Shown: in pieces, positions 26,611 through 35,559 of the stretch
Numbering within the stretch: the first letter of the stretch is position 1
Layout: each line of letters opens with the position of its first letter
Position numbers and translations under genes: made by a program
The notes under the pieces: model-generated
Seen by the model: the letters and a program-made list of their open reading frames with translations, nothing else
What the model was told of the DNA's origin: nothing
Databases searched by the model: none
Source: Lactobacillus sp. 0.1XD8-4
GTDB taxonomy: Bacteria; Bacillota; Bacilli; Lactobacillales; Lactobacillaceae
Assembly: GCF_009663775.1 (NCBI RefSeq)
Contig: NZ_RDBR01000001.1
Span: 23,738 to 87,737 of the forward strand
Length of the DNA stretch: 64,000 nucleotides
Direction: 5' to 3'

Positions 26611-26762
26611 GGGGCTGTGACATAAGTCTCCTATATAGTTGAAAATGCTACAGCGCAGTACACAAAGGGACTCTAGCGTTCGGAAAATCCGAACACTAGA
26701 GTCCTCTTTGTGCTTGCGGGGGTTCGAAAACGAACTAGCAAGCTAGTTCTGTCTCACTCCCT
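26611..26762. repeat. Dispersed intergenic repeat, family A, copy 2
   Basis: About 150 bp, starting 14 bases after the pepI stop. Left end GGGGCTGTGACATAAGTC and right end TGTCTCACTCCC form imperfect inverted repeats. The central hairpin (arms about 26671-26686 and 26690-26705) is followed by CTCTTTGTGC, and the palindrome GAACTAGCAAGCTAGTTC lies near the right end. It lacks the 21 bases that copy 1 carries near its right half. Confidence 0.82.
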
Positions 26763-26767
26763 CTACC

Positions 26768-26910
26768 ATTTTAACGAACCACGGCAAGATAACGTGACAA
26801 ATAACCCCAAGGCTTGGGTCTAAGGACGGCTGATAATCAGCTCGCGACGGGTTTCCTAGCTTAGTCCACCGCCTTGTCGAGAAGGTTATTTCCTACTCAC
26901 TTTTTGCTTT
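26768..26910. repeat. Dispersed intergenic repeat, family B, copy 1 (long form)
   Basis: About 140 bp sharing TTTTAACGAACCA, AAGATAAC and GAGAAGGTTATTTCC with the shorter copy at 34481-34575. Outer arms AATAACC and GGTTATT can pair, making a long hairpin; the extra about 60 bases of the long form sit in the loop and include GCTGATAATCAGC. The remainder of the gap to 27147 (26911-27147) is A/T-rich leader of the ATPase gene with a small hairpin CTTAAAG/CTTTAAG near 27087-27108. Confidence 0.7.
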
Positions 26911-27147
26911 AATAGCAGTATTTATGAAACTCTCAAATTATTTATTAATAATCTATGAATCATGTTTTAAAAAAATCTTAATTAGCACTAAAAAATCAAA
27001 TGGATATGATACGATATTTATACGATAAATAGCGAAGGAATGATTAAAGCAAAAACTTGATATGGCTTCACTGATGTTGTTTCTCTTAAAGTGCGGGAGC
27101 TTTAAGAATAGTTACTTTACTAAGTTATATTTATTCAAAGGGGAAAA

Positions 27148-29811
27148 ATGAAAGAAAAATATCAATTAACTACCGATGAGGTAAAAAAGGAATATCAATT
27201 AACTGAATTTACAGAAGGACTTAAAGAAACGACTGTCCAGAAAAGACTGGCGGAGGACGGGCATAATGTAATCGAAGTTAAGCCAACGCCAAAATGGAAA
27301 ATGTTTCTTCGGCAGTTTAATAACATCGTTATCTACATTTTATTAGTAGCGACCCTATTGACTATTTTGATTGGGCACTATACTGATGCGATTGTTATTG
27401 GTGCTGTAGTAATCCTTAATTCGTTAATTGGTTATTTCCAAGAATCTAGTGCCGCTAATGCATTAGCAAAGATTAAAGAAATGATGGCACAACATGCTAC
27501 TGTCTACCGTGATGGCAAGCGTCAAGATATCAATGCTGCCGATTTGGTTCGTGGAGATGTAGTCTTCTTAGAAGCAGGTGACAATGTCCCAGCAGATTTA
27601 CGAATTGTCTCTGCTGACAACTTACGGATTGAAGAATCAGCATTAACTGGTGAAACTAATTCAGTAATCAAAACAGATGAAGCGATTACTGACGAAGATG
27701 TTCCATTAGCCGATCGGGTCGATATGGCCTATGCTTCTACTTCCGTAACTAGCGGAAGCGGCCTTGGGGTTGTTGTTGCAACTGGGGAACACACAGAAAT
27801 TGGGAAAATTTCGCAAGAAGTTGCGCAAATCAAGCCAAAGAAGACCCCGCTAACAAAAGAAATCGATCATGTTGGTAAAATTGTTTCTTATATTACAATT
27901 ACCGCTTCTGTGATTGTTTTTATCGTTGGTTTCTTCCTCAAAATATACTCCCTACCAGCGCTTGCACTTGCTGTTGTCGCAATGCTTGTAGGGGCTATTC
28001 CAGAAGGTTTACCAGCAATTACTTCTGTTATCCTTGCGTTTGGTATTAGCAAAATGGCAAAAGAACATAAAACAATCATTAAATCAATGCCAGCCGTTGA
28101 AACTCTTGGATCGGTTGATGTGATTGCTACTGATAAAACTGGTACTCTTACTAAAAATGAGATGACTGCAATCGAACTCTGGGTTGGTAATCAGCATTAT
28201 ACGGTAACGGGAACTGGATATGCGCCTAATGGACAAATTCTATTAAACCAAAAACCGGCTCCCATTAATCACGAACTAAAATTATTCTTAGAAGCTGGTT
28301 ATCAAGCTAATGATACTGTTTTGACTGATGAGGATGGTAATTGGCATATCAATGGCGAACCTACCGACGGTGCCTTTTTAACTCTTTACCACAAAGCTTT
28401 TGGTGCAAAGTATGAATCTCCGTACAAGGCAATTGACCTTTTACCGTTTGACTCTGATTATCGTTATATTGCAGAATTAACGCGCGATCCAGAGAATGAT
28501 AAACAAGTTATTTTTGTTAAAGGTTCTCCTGATAAGCTCTTTGAGATGGCAGCTAAAGAAGATCCACAGTTTGACACTGCCAAATGGCAAAAACGGGTTG
28601 ACGATTGGTCAAAGGCTGGTAAACGGGTAATCGCTGTCGGGTATCAACCAGTTAATGGTGAAAACTTAATGGAAGTTGAACACGATCACCTTTATAACGG
28701 AATTCACCTGCTTGGATTAGCCGCCCTCCAAGATGCTCCTCGTGAAGAAGTAATCGTTGCCTTAAAGCAAATGAATCGTGCGGGCGTATCTGTCAAAATG
28801 ATTACAGGGGACGACCCGCAAACAGCTTGGGCAATCGGAAAACAATTAGGTTTAACTAATGGCCCAATCCATGCAATTACTGGTGCACAATGGGATAAAC
28901 TTTCTACCGCTGAACGGGAAGAAGCTGCTTTATCAAACCAAGTTTTTGCCCGAACAACCCCACAAAACAAACTTGAAATTGTGGAAGCGTTGCAAAATCG
29001 TCAAAAAATTACCGCAATGGTGGGGGACGGAGTTAATGATGCTCCAGCGCTTAAAAAAGCCGATATCGGGATTTCAATGGGAATCAAAGGGACTGATGTG
29101 GCTAAAGATGCGGCCGATATGATCCTCGGTAACGATAACTTTGCTGTTATGGCTGCCGTTATCAAAGAAGGTCGGCGGATTTATGATAATATCAAAAAGA
29201 GTATCCTCTTCTTATTACCAACATCATTTGCTGAAGGATTAGTTGTTGCCTTCTCAATTCTTACTGGACAACAAGTTCCGCTACAACCAGCACAATTGTT
29301 ATGGATTAACTTAATTGCCGCAATCACAATTCAATTTGCATTCGTCTTTGAAAAAGCTGAAGAAGGAATTATGGATCGATCACCACGACCAGTTACGCAA
29401 AGATTGATGAACCGACATGATTTAATTCAAATGGGTTACGTCTCTGCTTTGATGGCAATCTTTGCCCTTATTGGTTACGAATGGTTTATTAATTCTGGAG
29501 CTGATGTAGTTAATGCAACTACAATGATGGTCAATACGATTGTTATAAGCAAAGCTTTCTACTTCTTTAGTATCCGGACTGAACATTATGGACTTAAAGA
29601 GATTGGTAATATTGGTAAAAAAGCCTGGGGAGTAATTGGATTAATGGTCCTTTTCCAGTTAATCTTCACCTATGTTCCATTTATGCAGATGGCATTCCAC
29701 GTTACCAGCATTAGCCTAATGGAATGGTTAGCTGTTATCATTTTCTCCTGTCTGATCTTCTTATGTACTGAATCAGACAAGATGGTTAGATTCCGGCTAA
29801 ATAGACGTTAA
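27148..29811 (+). CDS. Cation-transporting P-type ATPase (P2 type, calcium-ATPase-like)
   Basis: An 887-residue membrane pump. The N-terminal cation ATPase domain (residues 1-75), the T-G-E-S/T loop (A-L-T-G-E-T near 170), the M4 motif P-E-G-L-P near 286, the phosphorylation site D-K-T-G-T-L-T near 330, K-G-S-P-D near 455 and G-D-G-V-N-D near 630 are all in place, with about ten membrane segments. The PEGLP motif and the helix arrangement point to Ca2+ or a related divalent cation (YoaB/PacL type). Its roughly 240-base leader with a hairpin suggests regulated expression, but I could not fit it to the yybP-ykoY manganese riboswitch. A family A repeat follows the stop by 13 bases. Confidence 0.9.
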   Translation: MKEKYQLTTDEVKKEYQLTEFTEGLKETTVQKRLAEDGHNVIEVKPTPKWKMFLRQFNNIVIYILLVATLLTILIGHYTDAIVIGAVVILNSLIGYFQESSAANALAKIKEMMAQHATVYRDGKRQDINAADLVRGDVVFLEAGDNVPADLRIVSADNLRIEESALTGETNSVIKTDEAITDEDVPLADRVDMAYASTSVTSGSGLGVVVATGEHTEIGKISQEVAQIKPKKTPLTKEIDHVGKIVSYITITASVIVFIVGFFLKIYSLPALALAVVAMLVGAIPEGLPAITSVILAFGISKMAKEHKTIIKSMPAVETLGSVDVIATDKTGTLTKNEMTAIELWVGNQHYTVTGTGYAPNGQILLNQKPAPINHELKLFLEAGYQANDTVLTDEDGNWHINGEPTDGAFLTLYHKAFGAKYESPYKAIDLLPFDSDYRYIAELTRDPENDKQVIFVKGSPDKLFEMAAKEDPQFDTAKWQKRVDDWSKAGKRVIAVGYQPVNGENLMEVEHDHLYNGIHLLGLAALQDAPREEVIVALKQMNRAGVSVKMITGDDPQTAWAIGKQLGLTNGPIHAITGAQWDKLSTAEREEAALSNQVFARTTPQNKLEIVEALQNRQKITAMVGDGVNDAPALKKADIGISMGIKGTDVAKDAADMILGNDNFAVMAAVIKEGRRIYDNIKKSILFLLPTSFAEGLVVAFSILTGQQVPLQPAQLLWINLIAAITIQFAFVFEKAEEGIMDRSPRPVTQRLMNRHDLIQMGYVSALMAIFALIGYEWFINSGADVVNATTMMVNTIVISKAFYFFSIRTEHYGLKEIGNIGKKAWGVIGLMVLFQLIFTYVPFMQMAFHVTSISLMEWLAVIIFSCLIFLCTESDKMVRFRLNRR

Positions 29812-29823
29812 TAGTAAATTAAG

Positions 29824-29935
29824 GGGGGGCTGTCCCATCAGTCTCCTATATAGTAAAAACTCTATAGCGCATACACAAAAGGGGGGCGTGAAGATGAAGT
29901 CGTAAATGACTTCTATCACGCTCCCTTTTTAGCCG
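29824..29935. repeat. Family A repeat, copy 3 (left half) joined to a different terminator hairpin
   Basis: The left half (about 29824-29875) matches copy 2 closely: GGGGCTGTCCCATCAGTCTC against GGGGCTGTGACATAAGTCTC, then CTATATAGT and TACACAAA. The central hairpin is replaced by a different long stem (about 29883-29901 with 29908-29925) followed by TTTTT. It starts 13 bases after the ATPase stop and 15 bases before the convergent permease stop. Confidence 0.72.
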
Positions 29936-29949
29936 ACATTATTATATTT

Positions 29950-31323
29950 TTATTTTAATTTTTTATCTTCTAATCGCAATTCAGCCAACCATTTTGAATG
30001 CTTTTCTTCATAGCTGCGATCAGTTTTAATAAAGAAGTAAGCGCCAGCAGCAGCCACTGCAATTACAGTTCCCACTAATAATGTCTTCGCCGTAAAGTTT
30101 GTCACCATATAGCAAGAAACTAAGAGTGCCAATACTGGAATTAAATATTTCCCGGGTAATTTGAAGCCATGAGTTGGATATTCATTGCTGTGTTCAAATT
30201 TTATAACTGCTAAAATTGAAGGAACATACTGAATAAATGAGGCTAACACTGTACAGCTAACCAGGAAAAGATAACTTTGAGTAGCGAATAATGCCGAAAG
30301 AATTGAAGTAAGGATAATTCCGACCCAAGGGGCATCATGCTTATTCTTCTTACCAATAAATTTGGGGAGCATCCCGTGTTCGTTAGCCATCGACGCAATT
30401 AGCGACGGTGTATTAAATGATGCTGAAAAGGCAACCCCAAAGATACTTACAAGCATTCCAAAGATAATAAAGGCATAACCCCATTTACCGATTGCAAGGC
30501 CTAATGCATTAGCTAATGGCGTCGAGTAACCGCCCAATTTTGTTCCGGCCAGCCCAACTGCAACAATCATCATTAATGCATCCAAAATTGTGACACTAAC
30601 CATTACTGCAATTAGTACTCGTGGAATATTCTTTTCTGGGTTATTCATTTGCTTAGCAGCGATTGGCAGAAAAGAAAAGCCAGTAAATAAGTAAAAAATC
30701 GGTGTAAATGCTGCGCCAAAATGGTGAAGAAACGGCATCGGTCCCCTTAAGGCTGCCTGTGGAATAATCGGTGAAAAGTTTGCCTTATGGATAAAGAAAA
30801 CCCCGACTACAATAAAAATAATTAATGTTAAAATCTTTGCAGCCGCTGAAATATTATTAACTAACTTTACAAGGCTTCGGCCAAAAAAGTTAATAAGTGC
30901 AAATAGGAGAATTAAACCGAATGCCCCAATACCATAAATGAATGGTTTGTTAAAAATTGGTAGAAAGCTTTTGAGAGTTGTTAATAGAGCAACAATTTCA
31001 GCAGAAAGCGTACAACAGCCTAAGAACCACGTAAAAATGCCTAATTCATATCCAGTAAATCTTCCAAATGCATGATAAGAATATAACCATGCTGCTCCTG
31101 AGCCCGTAAACCGGCTTGAAAGATCCGCATAACACAATGCAATCATCGAAACGGTAATTGCAGTACATAGCAAAACAGCAACAGCAGATAGGTTCATGTC
31201 ACGATAAATAACGGATGGAAGCAAGAATGTTCCTGAACCGATAACACCATTAATTCCTAAAAAGTAAATCGACATAAATGACAGTTTTTTAGGTACAGAC
31301 TTTTGACTAGCGATAGTAATCAC
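29950..31323 (-). CDS. APC family amino acid permease
   Basis: A 457-residue transporter with 12 membrane segments and the APC helix-1 motif G-I-N-G-V-I-G-S-G-T-F near residue 25. It is very similar throughout to the permease at 62461-63819, sharing long identical stretches such as L-C-Y-A-D-L-S-S-R-F-T-G-S-G-A-A-W-L-Y-S and K-Q-M-N-N-P-E-K-N-I-P-R, so the two are paralogues from a duplication. The substrate is not evident. The gene is convergent with the P-type ATPase, with the repeat and terminator between. Confidence 0.9.
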   Translation of the reverse strand: MITIASQKSVPKKLSFMSIYFLGINGVIGSGTFLLPSVIYRDMNLSAVAVLLCTAITVSMIALCYADLSSRFTGSGAAWLYSYHAFGRFTGYELGIFTWFLGCCTLSAEIVALLTTLKSFLPIFNKPFIYGIGAFGLILLFALINFFGRSLVKLVNNISAAAKILTLIIFIVVGVFFIHKANFSPIIPQAALRGPMPFLHHFGAAFTPIFYLFTGFSFLPIAAKQMNNPEKNIPRVLIAVMVSVTILDALMMIVAVGLAGTKLGGYSTPLANALGLAIGKWGYAFIIFGMLVSIFGVAFSASFNTPSLIASMANEHGMLPKFIGKKNKHDAPWVGIILTSILSALFATQSYLFLVSCTVLASFIQYVPSILAVIKFEHSNEYPTHGFKLPGKYLIPVLALLVSCYMVTNFTAKTLLVGTVIAVAAAGAYFFIKTDRSYEEKHSKWLAELRLEDKKLK

Positions 31324-31486
31324 CCCACATAAAATTATAATTCCATTTATATTGTAGTCGTCTTTGAACGAAAAGGTAAATTATCAGCTACCAATCTCTA
31401 AAATAATTTATTTTTATAATGTTGTACTGATAAGTAGTGTTATACAATGTGTTTGTACTTATTTTTAATAAAAGGATTGGATAGAA

Positions 31487-32134
31487 ATGCCACAAAAAAT
31501 TACTAACTTTATTTTCGATATCGACGGAACCTTGATTGATACGTTAGACATGTATATGCCAGCGATGATTGATACGTTAGCCAAACACGGGCATCCGGTG
31601 GCTCCCGATAAGATAGAACAAACAAAACACGACTTATTTGGTATTACTGGACAAGATGCTCTTCGTCTTGCTGGAATTAGCGAGGATGAGATTCCGGCTG
31701 TTCAAAAAGACTGGTTTGAACTCTCCTATAAACGACTTGACCAAGTTAAAGTTATCGATGGAATCCCAGAAATGCTCAACTCACTTGCTAAACGCAATGA
31801 CACTCAACTTGCAATCGCCACTTCAAAATTAGCAGATGAATATCAAAAATATTTTGTCGAGAAGTATGACTTTGCAAAATTATTTAAGGTTGCTATCACA
31901 TCTGCGGATACTAAAAAGCATAAGCCCAGTCCTGACCCCATCTTAGCAGCAATGAAACGCATGAATGCTATTCCCGAAAAAACAGTATACGTTGGCGATA
32001 CAATTAACGATTTAAAAGCCGCCCATGCTGCGGGAATAAAATTTGCTGGGGCACTATATTCCTCAGCCAATCCAGATAATATCAAAAATGCTGATTTCCC
32101 ATTGAATAAGCCCAGTGACCTCTTAGAAATCTAA
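31487..32134 (+). CDS. HAD family hydrolase (phosphoglycolate phosphatase/PpaX type)
   Basis: A 215-residue haloacid-dehalogenase phosphatase. Motif I F-D-I-D-G-T-L-I-D-T at residues 10-19 carries the nucleophile Asp; motif II is A-T-S-K near 108; motif III Lys is in H-K-P-S-P-D near 145; motif IV is Y-V-G-D-T-I-N-D near 166. A small helical cap lies at about 20-85. Substrates of this subgroup (phosphoglycolate, pyrophosphate, sugar phosphates) cannot be distinguished by sequence. AAAAGGATTGG precedes the ATG. A bidirectional terminator follows. Confidence 0.87.
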   Translation: MPQKITNFIFDIDGTLIDTLDMYMPAMIDTLAKHGHPVAPDKIEQTKHDLFGITGQDALRLAGISEDEIPAVQKDWFELSYKRLDQVKVIDGIPEMLNSLAKRNDTQLAIATSKLADEYQKYFVEKYDFAKLFKVAITSADTKKHKPSPDPILAAMKRMNAIPEKTVYVGDTINDLKAAHAAGIKFAGALYSSANPDNIKNADFPLNKPSDLLEI

Positions 32135-32154
32135 AATTGGGGGGGAGGAGCATA

Positions 32155-32203
32155 AAAAGAGCGCTAATATTCGGACTGTCCGAACACTAGCGCTCGCTTT
32201 TTT
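32155..32203. terminator. Bidirectional terminator, related to the family A central hairpin
   Basis: Stem arms 32159-32175 and 32179-32195 with a 3-base loop (17 positions, two mismatches), T runs on both strands. The inner part TTCGGA...TCCGAACACTAG is the same as in the central hairpin of family A repeats. Confidence 0.85.
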
Positions 32204-32299
32204 ATCTCTGTTACACTTATAAAAATAAAGGGTCGAGAAAAAATTTCGCTTTATTAATGTCAAAAGCATTAAAGACTTTTCATTTTAAGAGTTTCTTCT

Positions 32300-33298
32300 T
32301 TACTTACTAATCCCCATTGAAGAACTATGCATTGCCATCCGCTTATCTGGGTATAACTTCTTGGCTAAGGCTGTAACAGCAGTTGGTGCCTCACCAAAAC
32401 CGGCAGCAATTAATGCTGCTTTACCTAGATAAGTTACGCCATCCCCAATGGCATATACCCCCGTGACACTGGTTTCCATCATTGAATCAACCTTGATTAG
32501 GTTTCGTTCAGCCGCAAGGTCCAGTGACCATTGATTCAGAGCAGCATTATTCGAAGTAAAGCCATAGTTTACAACAAGTTTGTCAACATTTAACCGTGCC
32601 TCATCATCACTTCTCATCTTCTTAAGGTTCAACGTTACTGTTTGATCATCCTCTACTTTTAATGCACGTGGTAAAAACGGAGTATCTAACTGAACGCTTG
32701 AATTTTTGAGCTGAGTTACTGTGTGTTCAAGGCCGCGGAATTGGTCACGACGATGGACAAGGTGAACCTCCTTTGCTACCGGTTCGAGCATAAGGGCAAT
32801 ATCAATTGCTGAATCACCGCCGCCAAGGACTGCAACCCGCTTATCTGTATAGTCAGCCTTACGATTAACAAAGTAAGATAGCTGTTGCCCCTCAAGTGCA
32901 TCTGCTCCATCTAAAGCAAGTTTACGTGGGGTAAAAGCCCCATTACCAAGCGCGATTATAACTGCTCGAGAGTGAGATATTCGCTTAGCAGATTTAATTG
33001 TAAATGTACCATTATCTTCTTTGATTACATCTTCAACTGTCTCACCAAGATACTGGTCAATCGGCGCTATTGCCATCTGTTCTGTAAGTTTAGCAATAAG
33101 TTTCCGACCAGTAACTCCCGGCATTCCAGCGATATCCCAAATTTGTTTTTCTGGATAAAGCGCGCCAACCTGGCCCCCTAATTGCGGTAAACTTTCAATT
33201 AATTGAGCATTTAATTCGTGAAGTCCACAATAAAATGAAGCAAACATTCCTGCCGGTCCCCCACCAATAATTGTCACATCATAAATTTGATCTGCCAT
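32300..33298 (-). CDS. Ferredoxin-NADP(+) reductase, thioredoxin-reductase-like (type 2)
   Basis: A 332-residue FAD/NADPH flavoprotein. The FAD-binding motif G-G-G-P-A-G lies at residues 11-16, the NADPH-binding motif G-G-G-D-S-A near 160, and the second FAD motif Y-A-I-G-D-G near 283. There is no C-x-x-C redox pair between the FAD and NADPH parts, which separates it from thioredoxin reductase and matches the YumC-type ferredoxin/flavodoxin-NADP reductase. It probably supplies reducing power to low-potential carriers. No operon partner is adjacent. An AAAGGA ribosome site is near the start. Confidence 0.9.
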   Translation of the reverse strand: MADQIYDVTIIGGGPAGMFASFYCGLHELNAQLIESLPQLGGQVGALYPEKQIWDIAGMPGVTGRKLIAKLTEQMAIAPIDQYLGETVEDVIKEDNGTFTIKSAKRISHSRAVIIALGNGAFTPRKLALDGADALEGQQLSYFVNRKADYTDKRVAVLGGGDSAIDIALMLEPVAKEVHLVHRRDQFRGLEHTVTQLKNSSVQLDTPFLPRALKVEDDQTVTLNLKKMRSDDEARLNVDKLVVNYGFTSNNAALNQWSLDLAAERNLIKVDSMMETSVTGVYAIGDGVTYLGKAALIAAGFGEAPTAVTALAKKLYPDKRMAMHSSSMGISK

Positions 33299-33469
33299 TT
33301 TTCTTTTATTCCTTTCACTTTTATCTGTGAAACTATTATAGCATTTTCAAAATTGCAAAGTTTTTCCAAAAATTCGTAAGCGGTACCAAATTTTATTTGT
33401 AATTAGTCGCAAATTAAATTAACATATTAAGTAAAGGTAGTAAATTTTACTTAAATTGGAGGAACTACA

Positions 33470-34432
33470 ATGGCAAAACGTAAAATGATTCTTGACTTAG
33501 ATACTGGTGTTGACGACGCTTTAGCAATTGCTTACGCGCTCGCTGATCCCGAAGTTGATCTAATCGGAATTGTTAGCTCATATGGTAACAACTTACTAGA
33601 TGTTTGTGCGGAAAACAGCCTTAAGTTATTGGAATTATTAGGGCACACTGATATCCCCGTATTCAAAGGCCTCCCACATTCATGTACAAGTGACCATTTC
33701 GATGTAATGCAGGTATCAAAGGACATTCACGGAGATAACGGTATTGGTGACGTTGATCTTCCTGCACCAAGTCATTCAATTGAAGAACAATCTGGTGTAG
33801 ACTTTTATATTGAAGCTGCCCACAAGTACGGTAAGGACTTAATTATTATCCCTACTGGTCCAATGACAAACCTTGCGGCTGCTCTTAAGAAGGATCCAGA
33901 AATTGCTGATCTTATTGGTAACGTAACCTTTATGGGCGGAGCTTTAACTGTTGAAGGTAATGTTACTCCTGTAGCAGAAGCTAACATTAACCAAGACCCT
34001 AAGGCTGCTGACGAAGTAATGAAGTCTAACTTACCACTTACTATGGTTGGCCTCGATGTTACTTTACGAACATTACTTACTAAGGACGATACTAAGCAAT
34101 GGCGTGAATTAGGAACCAAAGCAGGTAAGGCTTACGCTGATATTACTGACTTCTACATTGACGCTTACTATAACTTAGACATTGATAAGCGTGGTTGTGC
34201 TCTGCATGATCCATTAGCCGTTGGTGTTGGTATCGATCCATCATTTGTTACAACAATCAGCCTGTTCATGAAAGTTGTTTACGAAGAAGGACCTTACTAT
34301 GGTCGAACAATTGGTGATAACGCTAAGTTAAACGACGATAACCCTAATGTTAAGGTTGCTGTTAATGTTGACAAAGAACGTTATCTCAAGGTCTTCATGG
34401 ATCATTTGACTAACCTTTTCAAAGAAAATTAA
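33470..34432 (+). CDS. Nucleoside hydrolase (inosine-uridine preferring family)
   Basis: A 320-residue ribonucleoside hydrolase. The calcium-binding N-terminal motif D-x-D-x-G-x-D-D lies at residues 8-15 (L-D-L-D-T-G-V-D-D-A). The active-site His region H-D-P-L-A-V lies near residue 243 and N-I-N-Q-D-P-K-A-A near 172. The enzyme cleaves the N-glycosidic bond of purine or pyrimidine nucleosides for salvage; which nucleosides is not clear. TTGGAGG precedes the ATG. A terminator follows 15 bases after the stop. Confidence 0.9.
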   Translation: MAKRKMILDLDTGVDDALAIAYALADPEVDLIGIVSSYGNNLLDVCAENSLKLLELLGHTDIPVFKGLPHSCTSDHFDVMQVSKDIHGDNGIGDVDLPAPSHSIEEQSGVDFYIEAAHKYGKDLIIIPTGPMTNLAAALKKDPEIADLIGNVTFMGGALTVEGNVTPVAEANINQDPKAADEVMKSNLPLTMVGLDVTLRTLLTKDDTKQWRELGTKAGKAYADITDFYIDAYYNLDIDKRGCALHDPLAVGVGIDPSFVTTISLFMKVVYEEGPYYGRTIGDNAKLNDDNPNVKVAVNVDKERYLKVFMDHLTNLFKEN

Positions 34433-34446
34433 TAAAATAAGAAGAG

Positions 34447-34480
34447 GCTGGGAGAAACAAGTTTTTCTCCTAGCTTTTTC
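34447..34480 (+). terminator. Terminator after the nucleoside hydrolase
   Basis: An 11-bp stem (34447-34457 with 34464-34474) with one G-T pair, 6-base loop, followed by a T run. It lies 15 bases after the stop. Confidence 0.85.
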
Positions 34481-34575
34481 TATTTTAACGAACCATCACA
34501 AGATAACACGGCCAATAACCACAAGGCGATTGGCGAGAAGGTTATTTCCCGCTCCCTTTCTTTTTATTTGCTTTA
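34481..34575. repeat. Dispersed intergenic repeat, family B, copy 2 (short form)
   Basis: Matches the flanks of the long copy at 26768-26910: TTTTAACGAACCA, AAGATAAC, CCAATAACC, GAGAAGGTTATTTCCC, GCTTTAA. The inner about 60 bases of the long copy are absent, leaving a simple hairpin AATAACC/GGTTATT. It directly follows the terminator of the nucleoside hydrolase. Confidence 0.7.
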
Positions 34576-34667
34576 AGAAAGTCGTTATTCTCACGTTTTT
34601 TATTGGGAGTTGTTATAATTAAATTTGTAAATGGTTACTTTGATTTTTCTAAGGAAGTGTCTAATCA

Positions 34668-35423
34668 ACGGGTCGTTTAGATAATAAAGTTGCAATTGTT
34701 ACTGGTGGTTCAAAAGGTATTGGGGCTGCCGTTGCTAAAAAATTTGTCGAAGAAGGCGCCAAAGTTGTTTTAACTGCCCGCAAAATGGATGAAGGTCAGA
34801 AAGTTGCTGATCAATTAGGTGACAATGCCATTTTTATCCAGCAAGATGTTGCTCGCAAGGGTGATTGGGACCGTGTTATCCGTCAAACCGTTCAAGTTTT
34901 TGGCAAGCTTAATATCGTCGTAAACAATGCCGGAATTGCAGAATACGCTGATATTGAAAAGACTGACGCCGAAATCTGAGATAAAACAATCGATGTTAAC
35001 CTTACAGGAACAATGTGGGGGACTAAACTGGGAATTGAAGCTATGAAGAATAATGGTGAGAAAAACTCCATTATCAACATGTCATCAATTGAAGGTTTAA
35101 TTGGTGATCCTGACCTCTTCGCTTATAACGCGTCTAAGGGTGGTGTTCGACTTTTAACTAAATCAGCTGCCCTTGACTGTGCTCGTAAGGGATATGATAT
35201 TCGCGTTAACACAATTCACCCTGGGTATGTTTCAACACCATTAGTTGATAATCTCATCAAGGATGATCCAAAAGCAAATGACCACCTAGTTAGTCTACAC
35301 CCAATGGGCCGGCTTGGTCAGCCAGAAGAAATTGCTAACCTCGCCTTATACTTAGCTTCCGATGAATCTAGTTTTAGCACCGGATCTGAATTTGTTGCTG
35401 ACGGTGGTTATACTGCTCAATAA
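34668..35423 (+). pseudogene. Broken short-chain dehydrogenase (R-specific alcohol dehydrogenase-like)
   Basis: The frame is open over 251 codons of a classical SDR: T-G-G-S-K-G-I-G cofactor motif near residue 13, N-N-A-G near 87, catalytic S in N-M-S-S near 140 and Y-N-A-S-K near 155, ending D-G-G-Y-T-A-Q as I recall for L. brevis R-ADH. Two lesions stand out. The expected ATG at 34668 reads ACG, with AAGGAAG ten bases upstream; and codon 104 (34977-34979) is TGA where the family has Trp (A-E-W). Because both lesions are single-base changes and the rest is intact, decay looks recent. Sequencing error is possible but unlikely twice. Confidence 0.85.
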
Positions 35424-35436
35424 TCGGATTTAAATT

Positions 35437-35480
35437 ATCTCCAGAGTTCATAATGAAGAATTCTGGGGATTTTTATTTTA
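35437..35480 (+). terminator. Terminator after the SDR relic
   Basis: A 13-bp stem with two G-T pairs (35437-35449 with 35458-35470), 8-base loop, then TTTTTATTTT. Confidence 0.85.
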
Positions 35481-35559
35481 AAAAGTGCAAAAGGTAATTT
35501 TTTACGTATATATATTTTAGAGGGTCTTCCTCAAGAATAAAGTACGGGAGAAATTACTT

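Noticed and set aside
27010..27147. yybP-ykoY manganese riboswitch in front of the P-type ATPase
   Set aside because: The conserved GGGGAGTA loop and its partner loop are not present, so the hairpin found is not enough to support this family.
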